This document shows positions 9,509-23,170 of a stretch of DNA of 33,283 nucleotides, in pieces. The notes beneath the pieces are model-generated. The model did not search any database, was not told the origin of the DNA, and saw only the letters and a program-made list of their open reading frames with translations. How positions within the stretch are numbered: the stretch's first letter is position 1; each line of letters begins with the position of its first letter. Source of the stretch: Utricularia gibba (lineage: Eukaryota; Streptophyta; Magnoliopsida; Lamiales; Lentibulariaceae); the NCBI GenBank assembly GCA_002189035.1, contig NEEC01000439.1, forward strand, positions 1 through 33,283, written 5' to 3'. Position numbers and translations under genes: made by a program.

Positions 9509-10868
9509 CCATCAACCCGTTGAATCGTGTCGATGCTTGAGGGAAGACGACCACCCATTCATCTTTGTACGTTGCATCGGACCTGGTTGAAAGTGAGGAC
9601 GGAAAATTGGCTACACTCGTAAAGGTGCACGAGCAGTATGCTGAATCGGATGATGGTCAAGCCGTTAGCATACGGAAACACACTCGCGTGTTGCGCACGC
9701 GGCTTTAACGATTGCTTAACCAGTGATCCCTTCTCTATCTCCATCCACAATCTGGGTAAAAGGCATCCGGAGGTCAGGCATTGGAATGTCGTAAGGTATG
9801 AAGTATGCATGTTGCAAGGCGTGACCTGCTTGCGAAGCAATACCGATCCATTCCACGTTACCCGCTTCTTTGCAAAGCCTGGAGGGAGAATGGAATTTTG
9901 CATCAGGAGTGGATGCCATGGGGGTCGAATTATAAGGGGAGTGCGTTTGTTCCGTGAGCTATGTGGATTCGAAGCACAAGTGCTGGGTGGTCGAGTTATG
10001 GACTTTGGGTTAGGAGTGGCTACACTCTGGATCCACGACGATATGTTCTTCGATGCTCTATGACTCATTTCTCATTCAATGATGTCCACTCAATAGTAGC
10101 TTACGTGGCTCGCAACGTATGTTTGATATAGATGACATCCTTTAACTGTATGGTCGAAGGTTTTCTCCTCCCAAACGTATAGCGGCATGCCCACTTTCGT
10201 GTCCAAATATTCAGGAGGTCGGGGTGGTAGCCATCTAACGGCTGGATAGCACATCCACATCGTATGTGCTCCGTAGAATGAATCCGAAAATGTTAATGTT
10301 TCCAACGCACGTTGTTGGAGATCGGGAAAGTACATGGAGTGTCCTTGGCCACATTCTAGTATTCATTGGATGCTGGCTGAGTTTGTTGCACAACAAAACA
10401 CCCTCAAACGAGTAGCGATGGTGCACCATGATCCGCCATGGAGTGAACTCGTGACTCCTCTGCGTAAGTCTCACTTTGTTTCCATGGAAGATCATAAGGG
10501 AAAGCAATAGGAAAAACTAAGAAGTATTGGTATCGTTGGTGTTACAACCCTGCATCATTGATCCTGATGTACCCCCTTCGTATCGTTGGACGACACATCA
10601 GTGGTGAAGTACTTGGTTAGAGTCCATGGGTTGGACTTTACGGTCCTGGACGTGCGCATCAGTGCTGGTCTAATCTCCACGCATCCTCATATCTTTCAAC
10701 GGCCGCGATAATAGACCAACGGTCTCCTTGTCCAGTCCATTCGCTAAGGAGTCCAGAACCTGAAGGTAACGGCAAAGCTTGCGAGGCCCGTCCAGCAACG
10801 GAGAAAAGAAAGGAAGTAGTGCGCATGGATGTGAACGCCTAAAAGAGCGTGGGAGTTTGCACTAGAGA
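9509..10868. repeat. Satellite unit 8 (1360 bases)
   Basis: Twelve deleted bases: GGGGAGTGCG near 9941 (three missing), AT near 10647, AC near 10759, plus one-base losses at recurrent sites. Shares AACCAGTG and GAGGGAAG with its neighbour unit 7, suggesting these two copies are closely related. The losses open a 169-codon frame on the minus strand (9559-10068), which is broken in adjacent units. Confidence 0.97.
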
Positions 10869-12237
10869 CCATCAACCCGTTGAATCGTGTCGATGCTTGA
10901 GGAAGACGACCACCCATTCATCTTTGTACGTTGCATCGGACCTGGTTGAAAGTGAGGACGGAAAATTGGCTACACTCGTAAAGGTGCACGAGCAGTATGC
11001 TGAATCGGATGATGGTCAAGCCGTTAGCATACGGAAAACACACTCGCGTGTTGCGCACGCGGCTTTAACGATTGCTTAACCGAGTGATCCCTTCTCTATC
11101 TCCATCCACAATCTGGGTAAAAGGCATCCGGAGGTCAGGCATTGGAATGTCGTAAGGTATGAAGTATGCATGTTGCAAGGCGTGACCTGCTTGCGAAGCA
11201 ATACCGATCCATTCCACGTTACCCGCTTCTTTGCAAAGCCTGGAGGGAGAATGGAATTTTGCATCAGGAGTGGATGCCATGGGGGTCGAATTATAAGGGG
11301 AGTGTGCGTTTGTTCCGTGAGCTATGTGGATTCGAAGCACAAGTGCTGGGTGGTCGAGTTATGGACTTTGGGTTAGGAGTGGCTACACTCTGGATCCACG
11401 ATCGATATGTTCTTCGATGCTCTATGACTCATTTCTCATTCAATGATGTCCACTCAATAGTAGCTTACGTGGCTCGCAACGTATGTTTGATATAGATGAC
11501 ATCCTTTAACTGTATGGTCGAAGGTTTTCTCCTCCCAAACGTATAGCGGCATGCCCACTTTCGTGTCCAAATATTCAGGAGGTCGGGGTGGTAGCCATCT
11601 AACGGCTGGATAGCACATCCACATCGTATGTGCTCCGTAGAATGAATCCGAAAATGTTAATGTTTCCAACGCACGTTGTTGGAGATCGGGAAAGTACATG
11701 GAGTGTCCTTGGCCACATTCTAGTATTCATTGGATGCTGGCTGAGTTTGTTGCACAACAAAACACCCTCAAACGAGTAGCGATGGTGCACCATGATCCGC
11801 CATGGAGTGAACTCGTGACTCCTCTGCGTAAGTCTCACTTTGTTTCCATGGAAGATCATAAGGGAAAGCAATAGGAAAAACTAAGAAGTACTGGGTATCG
11901 TTGGTGTTACAACCCTGCATCATTGATCCTGATGTACCCCCTTCGTATCGTTGGACGACACATCAGTGGTGAAGTACTTGGTTAGAGTCCATGGGTTGGA
12001 CTTTACGGTCCTATGGACGTGCGCATCAGTGCTGGTCTAATCTCCACGCATCCTCATATCTTTCAACGGCCGCGATAATAGACCAACGGTCTCCTTGTCC
12101 AGTCCATTCGCTAAGGAGTCCAGAACACCTGAAGGTAACGGCAAAGCTTGCGAGGCCCGTCCAGCAACGGAGAAAAGAAAGGAAGTAGTGCGCATGGATG
12201 TGAACGCCTAAAAGAGCGTGGGAGTTTGCACTAGAGA
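10869..12237. repeat. Satellite unit 9 (1369 bases)
   Basis: Only three one-base losses. Has CGATCGAT at the variable site after GGATCCA, the short GGGGAGTG and TAACTG forms, and a substitution giving GAAGTACTGGGT near 11887-11892 in the first direct repeat. Confidence 0.97.
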
Positions 12238-13607
12238 CCATCAACCCGTTGAATCGTGTCGATGCTTGAGGAAGACGACCACCCATTCATCTTTGTACGT
12301 TGCATCGGACCTGGTTGAAAGTGAGGACGGAAAATTGGCTACACTCGTAAAGGTGCACGAGCAGTATGCTGAATCGGATGATGGTCAAGCCGTTAGCATA
12401 CGGAAAACACACTCGCGTGTTGCGCACGCGGCTTTAACGATTGCTTAACCAAGTGATCCCTTCTCTATCTCCATCCACAATCTGGGTAAAAGGCATCCGG
12501 AGGTCAGGCATTGGAATGTCGTAAGGTATGAAGTATGCATGTTGCAAGGCGTGACCTGCTTGCGAAGCAATACCGATCCATTCCACGTTACCCGCTTCTT
12601 TGCAAAGCCTGGAGGGAGAATGGAATTTTGCATCAGGAGTGGATGCCATGGGGGTCGAATTATAAGGGGAGGTGTGCGTTTGTTCCGTGAGCTATGTGGA
12701 TTCGAAGCACAAGTGCTGGGTGGTCGAGTTATGGACTTTGGGTTAGGAGTGGCTACACTCTGGATCCACGACGATATGTTCTTCGATGCTCTATGACTCA
12801 TTTCTCATTCAATGATGTCCACTCAATAGTAGCTTACGTGGCTCGCAACGTATGTTTGATATAGATGACATCCTTTAACCTGTATGGTCGAAGGTTTTCT
12901 CCTCCCAAACGTATAGCGGCATGCCCACTTTCGTGTCCAAATATTCAGGAGGTCGGGGTGGTAGCCATCTAACGGCTGGATAGCACATCCACATCGTATG
13001 TGCTCCGTAGAATGAATCCGAAAATGTTAATGTTTCCAACGCACGTTGTTGGAGATCGGGAAAGTACATGGAGTGTCCTTGGCCACATTCTAGTATTCAT
13101 TGGATGCTGGCTGAGTTTGTTGCACAACAAAACACCCTCAAACGAGTAGCGATGGTGCACCATGATCGCCATGGAGTGAACTCGTGACTCCTCTGCGTAA
13201 GTCTCACTTTGTTTCCATGGAAGATCATAAGGGAAAGCAATAGGAAAAACTAAGAAGTACTTGGTATCGTTGATGTTACAACCCTGCATCATTGATCCTG
13301 ATGTACCCCCTTCGTATCGTTGGACGACACATCAGTGGTGAAGTACTTGGTTAGAGTCCATGGGTTGGACTTTACGGTCCTATGGACGTGCGCATCAGTG
13401 CTGGTCTAATCTCCACGCATCCTCATATCTTTCAACGGCCGCGATAATAGACCAACGGTCTCCTTGTCCAGTCCATTCGCTAAGGAGTCCAGAACACCTG
13501 AAGGTAACGGCAAAGCTTGCGAGGCCCGTCCAGCAACGGGAGAAAAGAAAGGAAGTAGTGCGCATGGATGTGAACGCCTAAAAGAGCGTGGGAGTTTGCA
13601 CTAGAGA
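12238..13607. repeat. Satellite unit 10 (1370 bases)
   Basis: Carries AACCAAGTG like unit 3. Has a private C loss near 13167 in the spacer of the CCATG/CATGG dyad, and a private inserted G near 13540 (AACGGGAG). After unit 1, this is the first unit with the GA form of GTATCGTTG(G/A)TG (near 13271). Confidence 0.97.
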
Positions 13608-14972
13608 CCATCAACCCGTTGAATCGTGTCGATGCTTGAGGAAGACGACCACCCATTCATCTTTGTACGTTGCATCGGACCTGGTTGAAAGTGAGGACGG
13701 AAAATTGGCTACACTCGTAAAGGTGCACGAGCAGTATGCTGAATCGGATGATGGTCAAGCCGTTAGCATACGGAACACACTCGCGTGTTGCGCACGCGGC
13801 TTTAACGATTGCTTAACCGAGTGATCCCTTCTCTATCTCCATCCACAATCTGGGTAAAAGGCATCCGGAGGTCAGGCATTGGAATGTCGTAAGGTATGAA
13901 GTATGCATGTTGCAAGGCGTGACCTGCTTGCGAAGCAATACCGATCCATTCCACGTTACCCGCTTCTTTGCAAAGCCTGGAGGGAGAATGGAATTTTGCA
14001 TCAGGAGTGGATGCCATGGGGGTCGAATTATAAGGGGAGTGTGCGTTTGTTCCGTGAGCTATGTGGATTCGAAGCACAAGTGCTGGGTGGTCGAGTTATG
14101 GACTTTGGGTTAGGAGTGGCTACACTCTGGATCCACGACGATATGTTCTTCGATGCTCTATGACTCATTTCTCATTCAATGATGTCCACTCAATAGTAGC
14201 TTACGTGGCTCGCAACGTATGTTTGATATAGATGACATCCTTTAACCTGTATGGTCGAAGGTTTTCTCCTCCCAAACGTATAGCGGCATGCCCACTTTCG
14301 TGTCCAAATATTCAGGAGGTCGGGGTGGTAGCCATCTAACGGCTGGATAGCACATCCACATCGTATGTGCTCCGTAGAATGAATCCGAAAATGTTAATGT
14401 TTCCAACGCACGTTGTTGGAGATCGGGAAAGTACATGGAGTGTCCTTGGCCACATTCTAGTATTCATTGGATGCTGGCTGAGTTTGTTGCACAACAAAAC
14501 ACCTCAAACGAGTAGCGATGGTGCACCATGATCCGCCATGGAGTGAACTCGTGACTCCTCTGCGTAAGTCTCACTTTGTTTCCATGGAAGATCATAAGGG
14601 AAAGCAATAGGAAAAACTAAGAAGTACTTGGTATCGTTGGTGTTACAACCCTGCATCATTGATCCTGATGTACCCCCTTCGTATCGTTGGACGACACATC
14701 AGTGGTGAAGTACTTGGTTAGAGTCCATGGGTTGGACTTTACGGTCCTATGGACGTGCGCATCAGTGCTGGTCTAATCTCCACGCATCCTCATATCTTTC
14801 AACGGCCGCGATAATAGACCAACGGTCTCCTTGTCCAGTCCATTCGCTAAGGAGTCCAGAACACCTGAAGGTAACGGCAAAGCTTGCGAGCCCGTCCAGC
14901 AACGGAGAAAAGAAAGGAAGTAGTGCGCATGGATGTGAACGCCTAAAAGAGCGTGGGAGTTTGCACTAGAGA
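13608..14972. repeat. Satellite unit 11 (1365 bases)
   Basis: Short forms at four recurrent sites (GAGGAAG, GGAACAC, GGGGAGTG, CGACGAT), plus AACACCTC near 14502 and a private G loss near 14890 (GCGAGCCCG). Returns to the GG form of GTATCGTTG(G/A)TG between GA-bearing neighbours. Confidence 0.97.
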
Positions 14973-16340
14973 CCATCAACCCGTTGAATCGTGTCGATGC
15001 TTGAGGAAGACGACCACCCATTCATCTTTGTACGTTGCATCGGACCTGGTTGAAAGTGAGGACGGAAAATTGGCTACACTCGTAAAGGTGCACGAGCAGT
15101 ATGCTGAATCGGATGATGGTCAAGCCGTTAGCATACGGAAACACACTCGCGTGTTGCGCACGCGGCTTTAACGATTGCTTAACCGAGTGATCCCTTCTCT
15201 ATCTCCATCCACAATCTGGGTAAAAGGCATCCGGAGGTCAGGCATTGGAATGTCGTAAGGTATGAAGTATGCATGTTGCAAGGCGTGACCTGCTTGCGAA
15301 GCAATACCGATCCATTCCACGTTACCCGCTTCTTTGCAAAGCCTGGAGGGAGAATGGAATTTTGCATCAGGAGTGGATGCCATGGGGGTCGAATTATAAG
15401 GGGAGTGTGCGTTTGTTCCGTGAGCTATGTGGATTCGAAGCACAAGTGCTGGGTGGTCGAGTTATGGACTTTGGGTTAGGAGTGGCTACACTCTGGATCC
15501 ACGACGATATGTTCTTCGATGCTCTATGACTCATTTCTCATTCAATGATGTCCACTCAATAGTAGCTTACGTGGCTCGCAACGTATGTTTGATATAGATG
15601 ACATCCTTTAACCTGTATGGTCGAAGGTTTTCTCCTCCCAAACGTATAGCGGCATGCCCACTTTCGTGTCCAAATATTCAGGAGGTCGGGGTGGTAGCCA
15701 TCTAACGGCTGGATAGCACATCCACATCGTATGTGCTCCGTAGAATGAATCCGAAAATGTTAATGTTTCCAACGCACGTTGTTGGAGATCGGGAAAGTAC
15801 ATGGAGTGTCCTTGGCCACATTCTAGTATTCATTGGATGCTGGCTGAGTTTGTTGCACAACAAAACACCCTCAAACGAGTAGCGATGGTGCACCATGATC
15901 CGCCATGGAGTGAACTCGTGACTCCTCTGCGTAAGTCTCACTTTGTTTCCATGGAAGATCATAAGGGAAAGCAATAGGAAAAACTAAGAAGTACTTGGTA
16001 TCGTTGATGTTACAACCCTGCATCATTGATCCTGATGTACCCCCTTCGTATCGTTGGACGACACATCAGTGGTGAAGTACTTGGTTAGAGTCCATGGGTT
16101 GGACTTTACGGTCCTATGGACGTGCGCATCAGTGCTGGTCTAATCTCCACGCATCCTCATATCTTTCAACGGCCGCGATAATAGACCAACGGTCTCCTTG
16201 TCCAGTCCATTCGCTAAGGAGTCCAGAACACCTGAAGGTAACGGCAAAGCTTGCGAGGCCCGTCCAGCAACGGAGAAAAGAAAGGAAGTAGTGCGCATGG
16301 ATGTGAACGCCTAAAAGAGCGTGGGAGTTTGCACTAGAGA
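14973..16340. repeat. Satellite unit 12 (1368 bases)
   Basis: Differs from the 1372-base form by four one-base losses, all at recurrently length-variable sites, with no private change seen. GA form at GTATCGTTG(G/A)TG. Confidence 0.97.
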
Positions 16341-17708
16341 CCATCAACCCGTTGAATCGTGTCGATGCTTGAGGGAAGACGACCACCCATTCATCTTTGT
16401 ACGTTGCATCGGACCTGGTTGAAAGTGAGGACGGAAAATTGGCTACACTCGTAAAGGTGCACGAGCAGTATGCTGAATCGGATGATGGTCAAGCCGTTAG
16501 CATACGGAAAACACACTCGCGTGTTGCGCACGCGGCTTTAACGATTGCTTAACCGAGTGATCCCTTCTCTATCTCCATCCACAATCTGGGTAAAAGGCAT
16601 CCGGAGGTCAGGCATTGGAATGTCGTAAGGTATGAAGTATGCATGTTGCAAGGCGTGACCTGCTGCGAAGCAATACCGATCCATTCCACGTTACCCGCTT
16701 CTTTGCAAAGCCTGGAGGGAGAATGGAATTTTGCATCAGGAGTGGATGCCATGGGGGTCGAATTATAAGGGGAGTGTGCGTTTGTTCCGTGAGCTATGTG
16801 GATTCGAAGCACAAGTGCTGGGTGGTCGAGTTATGGACTTTGGGTTAGGAGTGGCTACACTCTGGATCCACGATCGATATGTTCTTCGATGCTCTATGAC
16901 TCATTTCTCATTCAATGATGTCCACTCAATAGTAGCTTACGTGGCTCGCAACGTATGTTTGATATAGATGACATCCTTTAACTGTATGGTCGAAGGTTTT
17001 CTCCTCCCAAACGTATAGCGGCATGCCCACTTTCGTGTCCAAATATTCAGGAGGTCGGGGTGGTAGCCATCTAACGGCTGGATAGCACATCCACATCGTA
17101 TGTGCTCCGTAGAATGAATCCGAAAATGTTAATGTTTCCAACGCACGTTGTTGGAGATCGGGAAAGTACATGGAGTGTCCTTGGCCACATTCTAGTATTC
17201 ATTGGATGCTGGCTGAGTTTGTTGCACAACAAAACACCCTCAAACGAGTAGCGATGGTGCACCATGATCCGCCATGGAGTGAACTCGTGACTCCTCTGCG
17301 TAAGTCTCACTTTGTTTCCATGGAAGATCATAAGGGAAAGCAATAGGAAAAACTAAGAAGTACTGGTATCGTTGATGTTACAACCCTGCATCATTGATCC
17401 TGATGTACCCCCTTCGTATCGTTGGACGACACATCAGTGGTGAAGTACTTGGTTAGAGTCCATGGGTTGGACTTTACGGTCCTATGGACGTGCGCATCAG
17501 TGCTGGTCTAATCTCCACGCATCCTCATATCTTTCAACGGCCGCGATAATAGACCAACGGTCTCCTTGTCCAGTCCATTCGCTAAGGAGTCCAGAACACC
17601 TGAAGGTAACGGCAAAGCTTGCGAGGCCCGTCCAGCAACGGAGAAAAGAAAGGAAGTAGTGCGCATGGATGTGAACGCCTAAAAGAGCGTGGGAGTTTGC
17701 ACTAGAGA
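16341..17708. repeat. Satellite unit 13 (1368 bases)
   Basis: Private T loss near 16663 breaks the TGCTT-GCG-AAGCA hairpin, the only unit where this occurs. Also GGGGAGTG, TAACTG and GAAGTACTGG (near 17364). Long forms GAGGGAAG, GGAAAACAC and CGATCGAT. Last unit before the T-to-C change preceding TAGAG appears. Confidence 0.97.
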
Positions 17709-19072
17709 CCATCAACCCGTTGAATCGTGTCGATGCTTGAGGAAGACGACCACCCATTCATCTTTGTACGTTGCATCGGACTGGTTGAAAGTGAGGACGG
17801 AAAATTGGCTACACTCGTAAAGGTGCACGAGCAGTATGCTGAATCGGATGATGGTCAAGCCGTTAGCATACGGAACACACTCGCGTGTTGCGCACGCGGC
17901 TTTAACGATTGCTTAACCGAGTGATCCCTTCTCTATCTCCATCCACAATCTGGGTAAAAGGCATCCGGAGGTCAGGCATTGGAATGTCGTAAGGTATGAA
18001 GTATGCATGTTGCAAGGCGTGACCTGCTTGCGAAGCAATACCGATCCATTCCACGTTACCCGCTTCTTTGCAAAGCCTGGAGGGAGAATGGAATTTTGCA
18101 TCAGGAGTGGATGCCATGGGGGTCGAATTATAAGGGGAGTGTGCGTTTGTTCCGTGAGCTATGTGGATTCGAAGCACAAGTGCTGGGTGGTCGAGTTATG
18201 GACTTTGGGTTAGGAGTGGCTACACTCTGGATCCACGACGATATGTTCTTCGATGCTCTATGACTCATTTCTCATTCAATGATGTCCACTCAATAGTAGC
18301 TTACGTGGCTCGCAACGTATGTTTGATATAGATGACATCCTTTAACCTGTATGGTCGAAGGTTTTCTCCTCCCAAACGTATAGCGGCATGCCCACTTTCG
18401 TGTCCAAATATTCAGGAGGTCGGGGTGGTAGCCATCTAACGGCTGGATAGCACATCCACATCGTATGTGCTCCGTAGAATGAATCCGAAAATGTTAATGT
18501 TTCCAACGCACGTTGTTGGAGATCGGGAAAGTACATGGAGTGTCCTTGGCCACATTCTAGTATTCATTGGATGCTGGCTGAGTTTGTTGCACAACAAAAC
18601 ACCTCAAACGAGTAGCGATGGTGCACCATGATCCGCCATGGAGTGAACTCGTGACTCCTCTGCGTAAGTCTCACTTTGTTTCCATGGAAGATCATAAGGG
18701 AAAGCAATAGGAAAAACTAAGAAGTACTTGGTATCGTTGATGTTACAACCCTGCATCATTGATCCTGATGTACCCCCTTCGTATCGTTGGACGACACATC
18801 AGTGGTGAAGTACTTGGCTAGAGTCCATGGGTTGGACTTTACGGTCCTATGGACGTGCGCATCAGTGCTGTCTAATCTCCACGCATCCTCATATCTTTCA
18901 ACGGCCGCGATAATAGACCAACGGTCTCCTTGTCCAGTCCATTCGCTAAGGAGTCCAGAACACCTGAAGGTAACGGCAAAGCTTGCGAGGCCCGTCCAGC
19001 AACGGAGAAAAGAAAGGAAGTAGTGCGCATGGATGTGAACGCCTAAAAGAGCGTGGGAGTTTGCACTAGAGA
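17709..19072. repeat. Satellite unit 14 (1364 bases)
   Basis: First unit with CTAGAG instead of TTAGAG (C at 18818). Private one-base losses near 17780 (CGGACTGG) and 18870 (GTGCTGTC). Shares the short-form set GAGGAAG, GGAACAC, GGGGAGTG, CGACGAT with units 15 and 16. Confidence 0.97.
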
Positions 19073-20438
19073 CCATCAACCCGTTGAATCGTGTCGATGC
19101 TTGAGGAAGACGACCACCCATTCATCTTTGTACGTTGCATCGGACCTGGTTGAAAGTGAGGACGGAAAATTGGCTACACTCGTAAAGGTGCACGAGCAGT
19201 ATGCTGAATCGGATGATGGTCAAGCCGTTAGCATACGGAACACACTCGCGTGTTGCGCACGCGGCTTTAACGATTGCTTAACCGAGTGATCCCTTCTCTA
19301 TCTCCATCCACAATCTGGGTAAAAGGCATCCGGAGGTCAGGCATTGGAATGTCGTAAGGTATGAAGTATGCATGTTGCAAGGCGTGACCTGCTTGCGAAG
19401 CAATACCGATCCATTCCACGTTACCCGCTTCTTTGCAAAGCCTGGAGGGAGAATGGAATTTTGCATCAGGAGTGGATGCCATGGGGGTCGAATTATAAGG
19501 GGAGTGTGCGTTTGTTCCGTGAGCTATGTGGATTCGAAGCACAAGTGCTGGGTGGTCGAGTTATGGACTTTGGTTAGGAGTGGCTACACTCTGGATCCAC
19601 GACGATATGTTCTTCGATGCTCTATGACTCATTTCTCATTCAATGATGTCCACTCAATAGTAGCTTACGTGGCTCGCAACGTATGTTTGATATAGATGAC
19701 ATCCTTTAACCTGTATGGTCGAAGGTTTTCTCCTCCCAAACGTATAGCGGCATGCCCACTTTCGTGTCCAAATATTCAGGAGGTCGGGGTGGTAGCCATC
19801 TAACGGCTGGATAGCACATCCACATCGTATGTGCTCCGTAGAATGAATCCGAAAATGTTAATGTTTCCAACGCACGTTGTTGGAGATCGGGAAAGTACAT
19901 GGAGTGTCCTTGGCCACATTCTAGTATTCATTGGATGCTGGCTGAGTTTGTTGCACAACAAAACACCCTCAAACGAGTAGCGATGGTGCACCATGATCCG
20001 CCATGGAGTGAACTCGTGACTCCTCTGCGTAAGTCTCACTTTGTTTCCATGGAAGATCATAAGGGAAAGCAATAGGAAAAACTAAGAAGTACTTGGTATC
20101 GTTGATGTTACAACCCTGCATCATTGATCCTGATGTACCCCCTTCGTATCGTTGGACGACACATCAGTGGTGAAGTACTTGGCTAGAGTCCATGGGTTGG
20201 ACTTTACGGTCCTATGGACGTGCGCATCAGTGCTGGTCTAATCTCCACGCATCCTCATATCTTTCAACGGCCGCGATAATAGACCAACGGTCTCCTTGTC
20301 CAGTCCATTCGCTAAGGAGTCCAGAACACCTGAAGGTAACGGCAAAGCTTGCGAGGCCCGTCCAGCAACGGAGAAAAGAAAGGAAGTAGTGCGCATGGAT
20401 GTGAACGCCTAAAAGAGCGTGGGAGTTTGCACTAGAGA
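19073..20438. repeat. Satellite unit 15 (1366 bases)
   Basis: Same short-form set as units 14 and 16, and CTAGAG (C at 20183). Private G loss near 19572 (TTTGGTTAGG). Confidence 0.97.
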
Positions 20439-21803
20439 CCATCAACCCGTTGAATCGTGTCGATGCTTGAGGAAGACGACCACCCATTCATCTTTGTACG
20501 TTGCATCGGACCTGGTTGAAAGTGAGGACGGAAAATTGGCTACACTCGTAAAGGTGCACGAGCAGTATGCTGAATCGGATGATGGTCAAGCCGTTAGCAT
20601 ACGGAACACACTCGCGTGTTGCGCACGCGGCTTTAACGATTGCTTAACCGAGTGATCCCTTCTCTATCTCCATCCACAATCTGGGTAAAAGGCATCCGGA
20701 GGTCAGGCATTGGAATGTCGTAAGGTATGAAGTATGCATGTTGCAAGGCGTGACCTGCTTGCGAAGCAATACCGATCCATTCCACGTTACCCGCTTCTTT
20801 GCAAAGCCTGGAGGGAGAATGGAATTTTGCATCAGGAGTGGATGCCATGGGGGTCGAATTATAAGGGGAGTGTGCGTTTGTTCCGTGAGCTATGTGGATT
20901 CGAAGCACAAGTGCTGGTGGTCGAGTTATGGACTTTGGGTTAGGAGTGGCTACACTCTGGATCCACGACGATATGTTCTTCGATGCTCTATGACTCATTT
21001 CTCATTCAATGATGTCCACTCAATAGTAGCTTACGTGGCTCGCAACGTATGTTTGATATAGATGACATCCTTTAACCTGTATGGTCGAAGGTTTTCTCCT
21101 CCCAAACGTATAGCGGCATGCCCACTTTCGTGTCCAAATATTCAGGAGGTCGGGGTGGTAGCCATCTAACGGCTGGATAGCACATCCACATCGTATGTGC
21201 TCCGTAGAATGAATCCGAAAATGTTAATGTTTCCAACGCACGTTGTTGGAGATCGGGAAAGTACATGGAGTGTCCTTGGCCACATTCTAGTATTCATTGG
21301 ATGCTGGCTGAGTTTGTTGCACAACAAAACACCCTCAAACGAGTAGCGATGGTGCACCATGATCCGCCATGGAGTGAACTCGTGACTCCTCTGCGTAAGT
21401 CTCACTTTGTTTCCATGGAAGATCATAAGGGAAAGCAATAGGAAAAACTAAGAAGTACTGGTATCGTTGATGTTACAACCCTGCATCATTGATCCTGATG
21501 TACCCCCTTCGTATCGTTGGACGACACATCAGTGGTGAAGTACTTGGTTAGAGTCCATGGGTTGGACTTTACGGTCCTATGGACGTGCGCATCAGTGCTG
21601 GTCTAATCTCCACGCATCCTCATATCTTTCAACGGCCGCGATAATAGACCAACGGTCTCCTTGTCCAGTCCATTCGCTAAGGAGTCCAGAACACCTGAAG
21701 GTAACGGCAAAGCTTGCGAGGCCCGTCCAGCAACGGAGAAAAGAAAGGAAGTAGTGCGCATGGATGTGAACGCCTAAAAGAGCGTGGGAGTTTGCACTAG
21801 AGA
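20439..21803. repeat. Satellite unit 16 (1365 bases)
   Basis: Same short-form set as units 14 and 15, but retains TTAGAG. Private G loss near 20917 (GTGCTGGTGG), and the first direct repeat is shortened near 21459. Last unit of the short-form block. Confidence 0.97.
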
Positions 21804-23170
21804 CCATCAACCCGTTGAATCGTGTCGATGCTTGAGGGAAGACGACCACCCATTCATCTTTGTACGTTGCATCGGACCTGGTTGAAAGTGAGGACGGAAA
21901 ATTGGCTACACTCGTAAAGGTGCACGAGCAGTATGCTGAATCGGATGATGGTCAAGCCGTTAGCATACGGAACACACTCGCGTGTTGCGCACGCGGCTTT
22001 AACGATTGCTTAACCGAGTGATCCCTTCTCTATCTCCATCCACAATCTGGGTAAAAGGCATCCGGAGGTCAGGCATTGGAATGTCGTAAGGTATGAAGTA
22101 TGCATGTTGCAAGGCGTGACCTGCTTGCGAAGCAATACCGATCCATTCCACGTTACCCGCTTCTTTGCAAAGCCTGGAGGGAGAATGGAATTTTGCATCA
22201 GGAGTGGATGCCATGGGGGTCGAATTATAAGGGGAGGTGTGCGTTTGTTCCGTGAGCTATGTGGATTCGAAGCACAAGTGCTGGGTGGTCGAGTTATGGA
22301 CTTTGGGTTAGGAGTGGCTACACTCTGGATCCACGATCGATATGTTCTTCGATGCTCTATGACTCATTTCTCATTCAATGATGTCCACTCAATAGTAGCT
22401 TACGTGGCTCGCAACGTATGTTTGATATAGATGACATCCTTTAACCTGTATGGTCGAAGGTTTTCTCCTCCAAACGTATAGCGGCATGCCCACTTTCGTG
22501 TCCAAATATTCAGGAGGTCGGGGTGGTAGCCATCTAACGGCTGGATAGCACATCCACATCGTATGTGCTCCGTAGAATGAATCCGAAAATGTTAATGTTT
22601 CCAACGCACGTTGTTGGAGATCGGGAAAGTACATGGAGTGTCCTTGGCCACATTCTAGTATTCATTGGATGCTGGCTGAGTTTGTTGCACAACAAAACAC
22701 CCTCAAACGAGTAGCGATGGTGCACCATGATCCGCCATGGAGTGAACTCGTGACTCCTCTGCGTAAGTCTCACTTTGTTTCCATGGAAGATCATAAGGGA
22801 AAGCAATAGGAAAAACTAAGAAGTACTTGGTATCGTTGGTGTTACAACCCTGCATCATTGATCCTGATGTACCCTTCGTATCGTTGGACGACACATCAGT
22901 GGTGAAGTACTTGGCTAGAGTCCATGGGTTGGACTTTACGGTCCTATGGACGTGCGCATCAGTGCTGGTCTAATCTCCACGCATCCTCATATCTTTCAAC
23001 GGCCGCGATAATAGACCAACGGTCTCCTTGTCCAGTCCATTCGCTAAGGAGTCCAGAACACCTGAAGGTAACGGCAAAGCTTGCGAGGCCCGTCCAGCAA
23101 CGGAGAAAAGAAAGGAAGTAGTGCGCATGGATGTGAACGCCTAAAAGAGCGTGGGAGTTTGCACTAGAGA
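21804..23170. repeat. Satellite unit 17 (1367 bases)
   Basis: Start of the long-form block: GAGGGAAG, GGGGAGGTG and CGATCGAT together. Shortened C runs near 22471 and 22872 (three Cs in place of five). GG form at GTATCGTTG(G/A)TG although its neighbours mostly carry GA; CTAGAG (C at 22915). Confidence 0.97.

Noticed and set aside
9559-10068. 169-codon open frame on the minus strand, the longest in the window
   Set aside because: It exists only because of small losses in unit 8; the same region in neighbouring units is split into different frames, and no known domain is visible.
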